NCBI GenBank assembly: GCA_022821965.1
Contig: JAJECN010000029.1
Span: 16,102 to 80,101, forward strand
Origin: Candidatus Poribacteria bacterium
Lineage (GTDB): Bacteria > Poribacteria > WGA-4E > WGA-3G
Direction: 5' to 3'
Length of the DNA: 64,000 nucleotides
Shown here: positions 7,991-16,981 of the stretch, one piece after another
Layout: the number at the start of each line of letters is the position of its first letter
Position numbering within the stretch: the first letter of the stretch is position 1
Position numbers and translations under genes: made by a program
Notes under the pieces: model-generated
What the model saw: only the letters and a program-made list of their open reading frames with translations
Databases searched by the model: none
Told to the model about the DNA's origin: nothing

Positions 7991-8953
7991 TCAATCCCGA
8001 CTTTTGATTTCACCCCATGTGGTTGTGAACAATTGTGGCTGCGGTGAAACGGGTAAAACGGATGGGTCAAACCAATCGCCTGCATAATTGCTTCCATTGT
8101 GCGTAAGTTGTGTGACATCATGCGTCACCAAATTGATTTTGAAGATTTGAGTTCCATTTCCGGTCCCTTGTGAATAGACAAGTTCATCACCAGACGACGA
8201 CCAAACGGGTGAAAGTGCTAGCACGTCAACAATCTGTTGAAGTCCGCTACCATCTCGGTTGGCAATAAATATGGACTGTTGGCGATGTTCTGGTCTAATC
8301 CAAACAAAGGCGATTTTGTTGTGAACGGGTGACCACACCGGTTGCCGCATTCGCGGAATGTCATCCGGTAGGAACGTTTCTTGTTCGCGGGTTTTCAGGT
8401 TGATAAATCGAATTTGGCGGCTCGTCCAGTTAATCTCTCCATGCACAACAAATGCGATCTCTGTTCCATCTGGGGACCAAACGGGTTCTTCAGCATCCGC
8501 TTTTTCCATTTCAACAACGCGGGTTACGGACGTTCCATCTGCTCTGGCAGTATAGACGCTTAAAAGCTTAGCATCGCGGTCAAGTTGTGAATAAGCAATT
8601 TTTTTTCCATCCGGAGACCAAGCGGGATCATCTCTATATGCAGGTGCCGTGCGAAACACGGGTCGTTCACCCCCTCCATCGGCACGCATAATATAGAGAT
8701 CACGCTCCCCACTTCGATCAGAAACAAAGAGGATCTCTTCCCCTGTTGGTGAGAAGACCGGCCCGAGATCGGTTGCGCGGTGATTGGTTAATCTAACCTG
8801 TTGACTGCCATCGGGATTCATCATATAAATTTCAAAGTTGCCATTCCGATTTGACGAAAACACAATTTTCCCAGCCGCGGGCGATTTCTCAGAAACAGAA
8901 CACAGTAATCCTAAACTTAAGCAACAGAAAAAGAAAACACGTAGCACTTTCAT
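7991..8953 (-). CDS. exported TolB-like WD40/PD40 beta-propeller with C-terminal TWG tag (4)
   Basis: A 320-residue exported protein with a Cys-rich signal peptide (VFFFCCLSLGLLCSV) cleaved near SPAAG. TolB/PD40 blades follow (GKIVFSSNRNGNFEIYMM, FSPTGEEILFVSDR, AWSPDGKKIAYSQ, VWSPDGTEIAFVV, VWSPVHNKIAFVW, VWSSSGDELVYSQ). It ends LFTTTWGEIKSRD, the shared C-terminal tag. GGGGAGG lies 7 bases upstream of the ATG and a near-consensus sigma-54 promoter lies at 8989-9005. It is paralogous to 5709-6674, and each paralogue is followed by a paralogous lipoprotein. It probably acts as a periplasmic or surface protein-binding platform. Confidence 0.85.
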   Translation of the reverse strand: MKVLRVFFFCCLSLGLLCSVSEKSPAAGKIVFSSNRNGNFEIYMMNPDGSQQVRLTNHRATDLGPVFSPTGEEILFVSDRSGERDLYIMRADGGGERPVFRTAPAYRDDPAWSPDGKKIAYSQLDRDAKLLSVYTARADGTSVTRVVEMEKADAEEPVWSPDGTEIAFVVHGEINWTSRQIRFINLKTREQETFLPDDIPRMRQPVWSPVHNKIAFVWIRPEHRQQSIFIANRDGSGLQQIVDVLALSPVWSSSGDELVYSQGTGNGTQIFKINLVTHDVTQLTHNGSNYAGDWFDPSVLPVSPQPQLFTTTWGEIKSRD

Positions 8954-8988
8954 GGAAAACCTCCCCTAAAGTTATGTTGTCAGGTAGA

Positions 8989-9005
8989 TAGCAATTTCCG
9001 TGCCA
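8989..9005 (-). promoter_or_regulatory. sigma-54 (-24/-12) promoter for TolB-like gene at 8953
   Basis: The minus strand reads TGGCACGGAAATTGCTA, which matches the TGGCACG-N4-TTGCW consensus exactly. The -12 GC lies about 38 bases from the ATG, leaving a short leader that holds the Shine-Dalgarno sequence. The rest of 8954-9175 holds nothing else I recognise. Confidence 0.75.
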
Positions 9006-9175
9006 ATTCAAAATATGGGAAAAAACAGGAGATATAGCGGATTTAGTGGGTTTGGCGTGTGGACAGACTGCACGAAACGGGGCAAACGGGAAGATAACTG
9101 CACAGATTTGTGCAGACGCAGATAGGAAAGAGAGGGGATTATGGGACAGCAGCACTGCTGTCCCACTATAAGAAA

Positions 9176-10132
9176 CTATCGAATAGCGATCGGATTGCCG
9201 GGGGAACCCGTCGCACCTTTGAGACGCAGCGGGGCAAAACTGAAAGCGAATTCGTAAACTTTCGCCGCTGCTAACTCCTCTGTGATAATATTCTCAAGGT
9301 TGTAAATACCGTGCTTGACTATAAACAACTGATGCACCGGAAACGCGAGTCTCTCATCAGGATTCGGGACGACCTCGATGCCCCAATTATCGGAACACAG
9401 CATCACAATTTTCTGGTCAACGAGGTATTGCCCCGCTTCCAAGCCAATGCCGGGTTCCGTGGCACCGTAGCGATCGTTATCCGTCATCCAGAATTTACCC
9501 CAGCCAGTGTGGATGATAACGACATCGCCGGGGGTAATCTCGACACCCTGTTTTTTCAGCGCACCCTCCAAATCAGCGCGCGTAATTTCATAACTATCGC
9601 CGAGGCAGTCAACGCCTTTATAACCAGCGACATCAATGAGTACGCCGCGTGTCACGATCGGTCCAACGTTCTCAACACCAAGTTCCGTGAGACCTTCGGC
9701 TTTGGCGAAATCGCGTTGGTGCAATCCGTTGTAGTAGAGATCACCGATACCGATGTGACCGAGTCCATCAAATTGCGTGCCGATCTGACCGATCTCACCA
9801 CTGAAAATTTCCTCAAACCACGTCGTTTTATTTTCACCGAGTGGACCTGACATCGCCGGAATCCGCAGGCTATAATGCCGTGTTCCAAAAACGGGGATAC
9901 CACTTTCATAAACTCTGCCGAGTTGAAAGACTTCACCCGTTTTAATCAAACTCGCGGCTTCCAATACTTTCTCTGGCGTTAGACGGTTGACGGCACCGCG
10001 CCGATCATCGGCACCCCATTCAGAAGGGAACCACGATTCTTGCGTAAGGGTAACGGTTGCTGTGAGGGCAAGTACGCCAAAGACAAGCCCAAACAAAATA
10101 AAAGACTGGTATTTTTTCGACTTTTTGAACAT
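9176..10132 (-). CDS. cyclase-family hydrolase (kynurenine formamidase-like), exported or membrane-anchored
   Basis: A 318-residue member of the cyclase family (Pfam Cyclase), metal-dependent hydrolases that include kynurenine formamidase. The N-terminus is a signal peptide or anchor (FILFGLVFGVLALTATVTL), so it acts outside the cytoplasm. The metal-binding motif reads GTQFDGLGH where classical members have GTHxDxPxH. This variant occurs in a subgroup of the family, whose substrates I cannot name. GDVVIIHTGWGKFW and a C-terminal ELAAAKVYEFAFSFAPLRLKGATG block complete the domain. GGAGGT precedes the ATG at 10132 by 4-6 bases. It stands alone, facing the EamA gene across a repeat-bearing spacer. 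Confidence 0.85.
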   Translation of the reverse strand: MFKKSKKYQSFILFGLVFGVLALTATVTLTQESWFPSEWGADDRRGAVNRLTPEKVLEAASLIKTGEVFQLGRVYESGIPVFGTRHYSLRIPAMSGPLGENKTTWFEEIFSGEIGQIGTQFDGLGHIGIGDLYYNGLHQRDFAKAEGLTELGVENVGPIVTRGVLIDVAGYKGVDCLGDSYEITRADLEGALKKQGVEITPGDVVIIHTGWGKFWMTDNDRYGATEPGIGLEAGQYLVDQKIVMLCSDNWGIEVVPNPDERLAFPVHQLFIVKHGIYNLENIITEELAAAKVYEFAFSFAPLRLKGATGSPGNPIAIR

Positions 10133-10141
10133 AATTACCTC

Positions 10142-10262
10142 CTGAAACAGTAGTCAGCAGTCAGGGCGGATTTTTTCAAAAATCCTTTCAGCAGTCAGTT
10201 TCAAGAGATTAATACTAAACGAACTTCTCTTAACTGATTACTGGTTGCTGACAGTTATTAAC
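10142..10262. repeat. imperfect palindromic intergenic element of the CAGTCAGC type
   Basis: AGTAGTCAGCAGTCAG near the left and CTGATTACTGGTTGCTGAC near the right can pair. An inner GATTTTTTCAAAAATC hairpin is also present. Similar elements built from CAGT/ACTG words lie at 22743-22828, 26428-26590, 47339-47445 and 49461-49568. The EamA gene begins just to the right. Confidence 0.5.
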
Positions 10263-10304
10263 GAACAGATATAGACCCTGTCCCTACAAATAACGAAAGG
10301 TCCT

Positions 10305-11195
10305 ATGGCTTCCACCTCAATTGTCTTAATTCTGCTGTCAGCATTTTGCCACGCCTTATGGAATTTCTACAGCAAATCCAGCAGAGATACACGAATCCTC
10401 TTTTTTTGGTGTGGATTTTACACCATCGTAATAGCGTTCTTTGCCTTCGGTATCAAGCACCCTGTAATTCCGAAACCGGTATGGGTCTATATCGCCGCCT
10501 CCGCATTGGTTCATCTGTTCTACCGTCTGTTTCTGACGCACGCTTACACCGTTGGAGAGATTTCGTTTGTTTATCCGATTACACGTGCTGCCCCAGCCTT
10601 CTTGCCGCTCTTCGCCTTCCTTTTCCTAAAGGAACGAATTTCCGCGCAAGGCCTGGTCGGTATCTTATGCGTGATGGTTTCCATAGTGCTCTATCAACAA
10701 CGCGAGGCGCGCATCCAGTTCAAGACGTTCTTTAGTTACCTCGGCAAACCCGATGCTCTCTGGGCGTATGCTACCCTGGCAAGCGTTATTGGGTACTCAC
10801 TGATAGACAAACAAGGAATGTCCGAATTTCATCGCCATTCGACAGAGGTTCCCTTGTGGCGACCTGTGACCTACTATTTAATGGAGAACAGTATCTCGCA
10901 AGTCCTCTACGGGTTGTCCTGCCTCGTTCGGTTTCCACACGAGCAGATTGCCGAGATTGGACGAAAGGAATGGAAGCGGACCATCGCTATTGTTATCCTT
11001 TCGTTAACTTCCTATTCACTCATCCTCTACGTTTTTATGACAGAAAAGGTCAGTTATGTGACCGCGGTTCGGCAGTGTTCTGTCATCTTCGTTGTCTTAC
11101 TCGGTGGGTACGCTTTGAAAGAAACCTATACAAAACGCAGACTTATTGCCGCTGTTGTGATGGTACTCGGCATTTTTTTAATAGCATATCAGTAA
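10305..11195 (+). CDS. EamA/DMT-superfamily transporter
   Basis: A 296-residue inner-membrane protein with about ten hydrophobic segments in two five-helix halves, each half matching the EamA pattern (YPITRAAPAFLPLFAFLFLKERIS in the first, SVIFVVLLGGYALKETYTKRR in the second). DMT transporters usually export amino acids or other metabolites; the substrate is not readable here. AAAGG precedes the ATG. The gene is convergent with the MDR dehydrogenase at 11226 with 30 bases between them. Confidence 0.85.
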   Translation: MASTSIVLILLSAFCHALWNFYSKSSRDTRILFFWCGFYTIVIAFFAFGIKHPVIPKPVWVYIAASALVHLFYRLFLTHAYTVGEISFVYPITRAAPAFLPLFAFLFLKERISAQGLVGILCVMVSIVLYQQREARIQFKTFFSYLGKPDALWAYATLASVIGYSLIDKQGMSEFHRHSTEVPLWRPVTYYLMENSISQVLYGLSCLVRFPHEQIAEIGRKEWKRTIAIVILSLTSYSLILYVFMTEKVSYVTAVRQCSVIFVVLLGGYALKETYTKRRLIAAVVMVLGIFLIAYQ

Positions 11196-11225
11196 CGCAC
11201 TCACAAACGGACTATTTCCGTATAA

Positions 11226-12200
11226 CTACCCAAAGGCAACACCTAATTTGACGCTCCGTTCAGGGTGATTGTCCATCTCTATGTAAGCCTCGACTGAATC
11301 TTCAAACGGCACAACTGGGTCAACGACATCTTCACAGTCAAACCGACCTTCTTCGAGCCATTTCCAGCAAGTATCAACGATACGCCTGAAATCCCAGCGT
11401 GGATGATCGCGGTTCGGATCGCTATTGGCACGCGCAAAGATGATGTTCGGAATGTTGACATGCGCGACAGCACCGAGGTCAAGCCCGCCCGTACACGCTT
11501 TCGCGCGTCCAGCGTAGACGATTGTTCCTTCAAAAGTGACGCTCCGAAGGGCATCATCAAGTGCTTCGTACACTGCGCTCGTTTCTACAGCCACATCAAC
11601 GCCAAGCCCGCCAGTCGCTTCTTTAAGCACCTCGCCGGTATTGGAGGCGGTGGGATCGATGACAAGCTCCGCCCCCGTCTTTTTAGCAACTTTCCGCCGT
11701 CTTTCAAGTGGGTCTACGGCAGCGACGAAATCAGCCCCCGCAATCCGTGCCATCTGTACCGTCATCAATCCAATCGCTCCCAATCCAAAGACAGCCACCC
11801 GCTCACCAACGCGGACTTTTCCATCACGAATAGCAGACATTGCGAAGTGTAATGGATCATAGCAGACCGCCTCTTTCCACGTCATCCGGTCTGGCATCTT
11901 GAGAACACTATCCGCGCGCCACGTGTGCGTTTCCTTGAGATGTCCATGATGCGTGACGCGCTCACCGATCTCAAAGCCTTCCACATCATCGCCGATTTCA
12001 ATAATTTTTCCGACGCACATATTCCCAAGTCCCATCGGAAAATTTGCGCTGTTGTATCCGTAGTACGCTGTCAGTTCGGTGCCGCGTTTGGGCGCGCCGA
12101 ATTCGACTTGAACCCGAACACTATCCGCGGGGACGGGACCATCCTCATACTCCCTCAAGACGGGCTGCCGAGGGGCAACCGCGACTAATTCCCTTGGCAT
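11226..12200 (-). CDS. MDR-superfamily (zinc alcohol dehydrogenase-like) oxidoreductase
   Basis: A 324-residue medium-chain dehydrogenase/reductase with an N-terminal GroES-like domain (residues 1-130) and a Rossmann cofactor domain with VFGLGAIGLMTVQMA. The catalytic-zinc Cys of classical enzymes is replaced (GAPKRGTELTAYYG), although a GERVTHHGH segment is kept. The structural-zinc Cys cluster is absent, so zinc use is uncertain. It is probably an NAD(P)-dependent sugar or polyol oxidoreductase, like many enzymes beside Gfo/Idh/MocA genes. AAGGAGAGA precedes the start. A hairpin repeat shared with iolG lies in its leader at 12213-12242. Confidence 0.85.
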   Translation of the reverse strand: MPRELVAVAPRQPVLREYEDGPVPADSVRVQVEFGAPKRGTELTAYYGYNSANFPMGLGNMCVGKIIEIGDDVEGFEIGERVTHHGHLKETHTWRADSVLKMPDRMTWKEAVCYDPLHFAMSAIRDGKVRVGERVAVFGLGAIGLMTVQMARIAGADFVAAVDPLERRRKVAKKTGAELVIDPTASNTGEVLKEATGGLGVDVAVETSAVYEALDDALRSVTFEGTIVYAGRAKACTGGLDLGAVAHVNIPNIIFARANSDPNRDHPRWDFRRIVDTCWKWLEEGRFDCEDVVDPVVPFEDSVEAYIEMDNHPERSVKLGVAFG

Positions 12201-12212
12201 CTTTCTCTCCTT

Positions 12213-12242
12213 AAAGTAGTAGGCACACTCCGTGTGCCGTAA
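12213..12242 (-). repeat. 30-bp hairpin repeat in the MDR gene leader (copy A)
   Basis: On the transcript strand GGCACAC and GTGTGCC form a 7-bp stem around a 3-base loop, 13 bases upstream of the start codon and just 5' of the Shine-Dalgarno sequence. It is 28/30 identical to 35465-35494, which sits at the same place before iolG. Confidence 0.75.
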
Positions 12243-12262
12243 ACTGAAACGGGCTATTAATT

Positions 12263-14758
12263 TTAATGTGGAATCCCTAATTGATGCATCCGACGGTGAA
12301 TCGCCTCCCGTGCCTCTTGGAACGGACGTGAGAGGAACTCCAAATGATCATCCTCACCGTGATGGTGTGTCACAGTGCCGTGTTCATGATGACGCGCCGT
12401 CTGCTGAATATAGGACAACCCACCCTCAATCAAAGTCAGCATATAGTTCGCTGTTTCCGGGTCAAACATCCACCACTCACCGCCAACCGCAATGTAGACA
12501 GGCGAGGTGTGGGCAATAATACCGCGTCCCCATCCATCGTAATGTGGAACCGCTTGCGCGTAGTTAGGTCCACCACACCGTGCCGCAATCCACGAATGTT
12601 TGTCCACCTTCAGATTGGCTTTCAGATGTAAATGTGCCGTGCCATCTTTGTCCTCAGTCGAGGCGACAACCTGTCCCGCCTGAATAATCTGCAACGTATG
12701 GATCGGGAAGATGGAATCCGCTGAGGCTTCAACCTCAACAGTGCCACCATTGCCCGGAAGGTTAATCGTGCTACCGATAGGTTGCCCATCGACAGAGAGT
12801 CGAATCATCGGACCGCCGCTGAGGAACGTGTTTCCGGCACTCATGTATTTACACCAGTTATCGTAATTGAATTCCTCATTGTCGGGAATGTGAACGTAGG
12901 TGCGATAGACACCTACCGGCACATCGCTGCTCATCTTATCCGTTCCACCAACGAGCGGTAATTTATAGCCACAGTTAAGATAGCGATAGTACTCAAGATG
13001 ACCATACATAGCGTTGGTGAGATACTCGACAGCATCTACGCGTCCGGTGGCGATAAGCGTCGCCGGTTCACAATTCGGGTTCGGGATGTGCGGTAAGACC
13101 ACGGTACCACCCTGCGCATGGCAGGCATCCGCCCAATGCGAAAGCGTGACCTCCATATTTCCACCGAGTTCAGCTTCCCCAGGACCGTCAGAACACCACG
13201 GCGCGACCTGCTCCTTTAGACCAAGGAGTGTGAGATGACCGAGGACATGCTGGCGATTCTCCTGCGTCGCATAGACAATGCTTCGTCCATCGGCAGAGGT
13301 CGTAGGTCTTCCGATAAACTCCTCTGTATTCGTGAAGAGATGTCCCCACTGCGAGAGAAGAAGGTTCACAACACCGAGGTCTTCACCTTGTGCTTCGGTA
13401 TGCGCGCCCTGCGTAGACAGAAAATGAACGTGTGTATCGCCGCTGAAATAGCGTTCGGAATTCATATCACACCACCGTTTCAACCGCAACGTCAACTCGC
13501 GTTGTCCCGGTTTTATGTTGACGGTGGTTCGCAAAGGTGTATATTCAAATCCGCGGGCGACATCAACGATAACGTCTCCACGAGGCAGCCATCCCTGACA
13601 TGTACCGTCAATATAGGCGTAACTAATCTGTCCGAGTCGCACATCGCCCCCGACATCTACGTGCCACGTCCCCATGTTTGAGTTGACGTGTGCATGGTGT
13701 CCATGCGGGGCGTACGGCACGCCGTGCGGCGAACGGAAGTGGATACGACACGGCACCGGTTTGTTTGTATCGTCACCAATTACGGTGGTATACACCCAGT
13801 TCCTACCAGAATCGATGACCTCTACCTTGACGCGCTCGTTGGGTTGAACAGCCCCTTTCTCTTGGACCTCTCCCCAATTGACAGTACCGAGCGTCTCACC
13901 TTGATTCTTGACTTCAACACTTGCGGAAGGTGTCGCAGACACTTCAACATACGCCGGACTGCTCTTGTTGTTCTGGGATTCACCCCAGCCTTTGAAATCG
14001 TCGTTGATAAAAGCATCAGGCGCGTTCTCTGGCAATGGATACGGGTAGGTTGCAACGCCACGGTCGACATTGACTTCCATATCAAAGGGTTTGTCGGCAT
14101 CCTCAGATTGCGGCAGTGTGATTTTGACTTCGCGGCGCGGACGACGCGGTATCGGGTCCTCGTCAAGGTAACCGAGTGTGATTGCTGCAACAATAAAACG
14201 CCGTTCCTGTGGTTGGATTTCAAGTGACGCGACCTCAACGCCGTCCCTCGGATTCTTCCAAGTCCACAAATAGTAGTCGCGCGGTGTCCCTTGGCTGACC
14301 TCCGTTTGTCGGTTACCCGCGGAGCCCCAAGGTCCCTCGTGCCGCGATGCCAAACTTTCCTTCCGGTCAGGTATCGCAAGGAATGTCTGTTGCCCCCACC
14401 CCTGTGGCACACTGCCAATTTCAAAGCGTTCGCGAATCGGTACACTCTCGGTTTCACCATCGGTATAATGGAAAACATAATTGGCAATCAGCCTACCGAT
14501 CGGATCGCCTTCAGGGATGCGCGACTCAAGCAACCGATGCACAAAGATAACCCGCTTCGGACTCGCACCGATAGGAACTTGGATAGAATCGGCGTTAACT
14601 CCTTCACCGAAACCCAAAAAACAGGCTTCATCCTCAGCGATTTCAAAAGGAAGCCCGTGAAACGCCTGCGAACCGATGCTTGGCGTTGCGTTCTCTCCGA
14701 TAACTTCTGTCCCCACATTACACAAAGCGGAGAGCGAAATAGGTTGATAGTCTTGCAT
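12263..14758 (-). CDS. CehA/McbA-family PHP-like metallohydrolase, large
   Basis: An 831-residue protein. The C-terminal half carries the PHP-type metal motifs of the CehA/McbA family: SGDTHVHF near residue 440, then LPHIPNPNCEP, then GGTDKMSSDVPVG. The N-terminal half (about 1-400) is beta-rich with tandem Ig-like or sandwich segments (PCRIHFRSPHGVPYAPHG, GDVIVDVARGFEYTPLRT). CehA hydrolyses the ester bond of carbamates and many relatives act on unknown phospho- or carboxy-esters, so the substrate here is open. No signal peptide is visible. The start at 14758 has GGAAG about 11 bases upstream. It lies between two oxidoreductase genes in the same orientation, which suggests a catabolic operon. 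Confidence 0.8.
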   Translation of the reverse strand: MQDYQPISLSALCNVGTEVIGENATPSIGSQAFHGLPFEIAEDEACFLGFGEGVNADSIQVPIGASPKRVIFVHRLLESRIPEGDPIGRLIANYVFHYTDGETESVPIRERFEIGSVPQGWGQQTFLAIPDRKESLASRHEGPWGSAGNRQTEVSQGTPRDYYLWTWKNPRDGVEVASLEIQPQERRFIVAAITLGYLDEDPIPRRPRREVKITLPQSEDADKPFDMEVNVDRGVATYPYPLPENAPDAFINDDFKGWGESQNNKSSPAYVEVSATPSASVEVKNQGETLGTVNWGEVQEKGAVQPNERVKVEVIDSGRNWVYTTVIGDDTNKPVPCRIHFRSPHGVPYAPHGHHAHVNSNMGTWHVDVGGDVRLGQISYAYIDGTCQGWLPRGDVIVDVARGFEYTPLRTTVNIKPGQRELTLRLKRWCDMNSERYFSGDTHVHFLSTQGAHTEAQGEDLGVVNLLLSQWGHLFTNTEEFIGRPTTSADGRSIVYATQENRQHVLGHLTLLGLKEQVAPWCSDGPGEAELGGNMEVTLSHWADACHAQGGTVVLPHIPNPNCEPATLIATGRVDAVEYLTNAMYGHLEYYRYLNCGYKLPLVGGTDKMSSDVPVGVYRTYVHIPDNEEFNYDNWCKYMSAGNTFLSGGPMIRLSVDGQPIGSTINLPGNGGTVEVEASADSIFPIHTLQIIQAGQVVASTEDKDGTAHLHLKANLKVDKHSWIAARCGGPNYAQAVPHYDGWGRGIIAHTSPVYIAVGGEWWMFDPETANYMLTLIEGGLSYIQQTARHHEHGTVTHHHGEDDHLEFLSRPFQEAREAIHRRMHQLGIPH

Positions 14759-14800
14759 ATTTTCTAATCTTCCTTTTAAAGCCCCAGCGGGGCGGCATGT

Positions 14801-15796
14801 CTATAGAGGAAATTCTATTGCCTGCCCCTGCTCAGAGGACATATAGAACGCTTGCATCAACTCAGTGAGGTTACGTCCATCTTGAATCGTAATCGTCATT
14901 GGTTCGTCGCGAAGGATGGCGTTAATCCACTGCTGTATCGGTTCAGGAGGTGCAGCCGGTGCGTTGGCAATGTAATCCGCCTTTCCTTCATCGGAGAGTT
15001 TGCGGGTTTCAAAATGCATTTCGCCGTGTCCCGCAGCAAACGAACCTTCTGTGCCGTAAATCTCAAGCATATTTGGACCGGAACGGTGCGTCCACGCCAC
15101 ATCAATCACGCCGAGTGCCTTATTCGCGAACTCAACGACAGAAACGCTATTATCATCAATCGGAAAATTACCAGTAAAGTTGTTAATCTTGGCGATAGCA
15201 TTTTTCGGTTCACCCATCAACCACCGAATAACATCAACACGGTGACACCCCAAATCAAAGAGTGCCCCACCACCTGCCCGTCCCGGATCCGCGAACCACG
15301 CGCTTGTGCCGCTGAACCAGCTATCCAGTGCAGCAGAGTGCGCTATCCGCCCCCTACCGAATGTGATGTCGCCGAGAAGTCCGTCGTCGATTGCCTTTTT
15401 CGCAAACAGGATTTCAGAATTAGCACGGGAAGGCAGCGAAATCATGAACTTCACGCCTGCTTTCTCAACAGCTTCAATAATCGGATCGCATTCCGCGACG
15501 GTAATCGCGAGTGCTTTTTCAGTGAAGATATGTTTCCCTGCCTCAGCAGCGGCGATCATCACGCGCGGATGGTCGGACGTGACTGCGTCCACAGCAACTG
15601 CATCCACGTCGTCGCGGCTAAGCACTTCGTCAAGGTCGGTGTAGAACGGGACTTCGTATTGTTCTGCAGCATCTTTCCCACCGTATTCCTCTTCGTCCCA
15701 GACAGCGACGAGTTCAGTTTCAGGGTTTTCGTTAATTTTTCGTGCGTAGCCACCAGCGTGGACATGCGCCATACTAATCTTTGCAACTCTAATCAT
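14801..15796 (-). CDS. Gfo/Idh/MocA-family oxidoreductase (A)
   Basis: A 331-residue NAD(P)-dependent oxidoreductase. It has an N-terminal Rossmann fold, an EKALA motif in the place of the family EKP, and the C-terminal domain with GGGALFDLGCHRVDVIRWLMG, which holds the catalytic His. Members oxidise or isomerise sugars, inositols or related polyols. The missing Pro of EKP is a modest departure. The ATG at 15796 follows the dispersed leader repeat (AACCGCAAGGAAAA), which supplies its Shine-Dalgarno sequence. It is upstream of the CehA-like gene by 42 bases and probably in one operon with it. Confidence 0.9.
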   Translation of the reverse strand: MIRVAKISMAHVHAGGYARKINENPETELVAVWDEEEYGGKDAAEQYEVPFYTDLDEVLSRDDVDAVAVDAVTSDHPRVMIAAAEAGKHIFTEKALAITVAECDPIIEAVEKAGVKFMISLPSRANSEILFAKKAIDDGLLGDITFGRGRIAHSAALDSWFSGTSAWFADPGRAGGGALFDLGCHRVDVIRWLMGEPKNAIAKINNFTGNFPIDDNSVSVVEFANKALGVIDVAWTHRSGPNMLEIYGTEGSFAAGHGEMHFETRKLSDEGKADYIANAPAAPPEPIQQWINAILRDEPMTITIQDGRNLTELMQAFYMSSEQGQAIEFPL

Positions 15797-15806
15797 AATT
15801 TTAATT

Positions 15807-16085
15807 TTCCTTGCGGTTCGGTCAGAGCGGGTTTAGCATTTGAAGTGCCATTCCGTAGATCCGCCCTCCATTACATTACGGGCTACGTTTCGTTTTTCTA
15901 ATAGGACTTACGCAATCCCGTGATTTGATTAACTACCAACCTGGGTTTCCTTGTGGTTCGGTCAGAGCGGGTTTAGCATTTGAAGTGCCATTCCGTAGAT
16001 CCGCCCTCCATTACATTACGGGCTACGTTCGTTTTTCTAATAGGACTTACGCAATCCCGTGATTTTGCCTAACTATCAACGCGGA
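15807..16085. repeat. two tandem ~140-bp direct repeats in the leader of Gfo/Idh/MocA gene A
   Basis: Copies 15807-15946 and 15947-16085 are almost identical (single-base changes such as GCGGTTCG/GTGGTTCG and a one-base deletion in the ACGTTTCG block). The unit ends with the 15-mer TAGGACTTACGCAAT. Part of it, about 65 bases ending in the AAGGAAAA Shine-Dalgarno sequence, recurs at 61002-61066. No gene is seen in 15797-16157. Confidence 0.9.
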
Positions 16086-16157
16086 TTTCCTTAAAAAATG
16101 TGGAAGACGCGTCAATGGTTAAAGCCCTAAAAACAGTTAGACCAAAGTGCCCTTGAT

Positions 16158-16931
16158 TTATATAATCCGTCCGACAGAAGAGCGGGTTGCGAGATGGTTC
16201 CAGCCACGGAGTACCAGTTTGACATTGGTGTGGCGGTTTTCAGCTTCGATTTCATCGTCACCAGCGAGCATCTGAACGAGAACGCTTTTCCGCGTCTTAT
16301 TTGAATGGTTCGGCATTGAACCGTGCAGCGTGAAGTAACTGAAGAAAAGCACATCTCCGGGTTCTGCTTCCAAAACGGTCGCGTTCTCAATCGGGTATCG
16401 GTCAGTAACCTCAGCGTTTTTTCCACTCCCCATCATACCATCCATGCGTCCAAGCTCCTTATGGGAACCCGGATAGACGCGGACACATCCCATCTCATCC
16501 GTAGCTTCCGAGACGTAGATGATAGCCGCTATCATCGTGTCTTTGGTAGACGGGAAGTATTGCCAATCTTGGTGCATCGGGAACGGGGAACCTGTCTCTG
16601 GCGGTTTACAGAAAAGCTTGGAATGGTGCAGCATAATATCCGGTCCGAGGATGGCTTCGGTGACATCAAGAAACTTTTCCTGCATAAACGCTTGTAACCA
16701 AACCCCGGAAAAACTCTGAATATTGTGGGTGTGGATAATGACGGATTCACCACCATCAAGGGCATCCATCAATCTGCCACCCCAACGCGCGTTGACGTTT
16801 TCATCACTTTTGAGGAGCTGATCCACTACCCGATCGAAGTCGCTTTCCATCGCTTGAATCTCTTCAGCAGAATAGACCCCTTTAGCGAAATAGTATCCGT
16901 TTTCGTGAAAGAATTTTCCGATATCCGACAT
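16158..16931 (-). CDS. phytanoyl-CoA dioxygenase (PhyH) family protein
   Basis: A 257-residue Fe(II)/2-oxoglutarate-dependent oxygenase. The HxD iron ligand pair is in MHQDWQYFPSTKDT (near residue 118) and the distal His lies in TLHGSMPNHSNKTRKS, whose Arg is the likely 2-oxoglutarate anchor. GCVRVYPGSHKELG between them is typical. Bacterial PhyH proteins hydroxylate diverse small molecules and the substrate here is unknown. GGAGGTT lies about 11 bases before the ATG. It is downstream of the ABC ATPase and Gfo/Idh/MocA gene B on the same strand. Confidence 0.9.
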   Translation of the reverse strand: MSDIGKFFHENGYYFAKGVYSAEEIQAMESDFDRVVDQLLKSDENVNARWGGRLMDALDGGESVIIHTHNIQSFSGVWLQAFMQEKFLDVTEAILGPDIMLHHSKLFCKPPETGSPFPMHQDWQYFPSTKDTMIAAIIYVSEATDEMGCVRVYPGSHKELGRMDGMMGSGKNAEVTDRYPIENATVLEAEPGDVLFFSYFTLHGSMPNHSNKTRKSVLVQMLAGDDEIEAENRHTNVKLVLRGWNHLATRSSVGRII

Positions 16932-16981
16932 TATGTTTTTGTAACCTCCACACTTTTGTAGATCAAGTTTTAGCTTGCAAG

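Noticed and set aside
13822..14487. 221-codon minus-strand frame within the CehA-like gene
   Set aside because: It is an out-of-frame shadow of the 831-residue protein with Arg-rich composition.
14852..15901. 349-codon plus-strand frame opposite Gfo/Idh/MocA gene A
   Set aside because: It is the antisense shadow of a clearly recognisable gene, Cys/Arg-rich with no motif.
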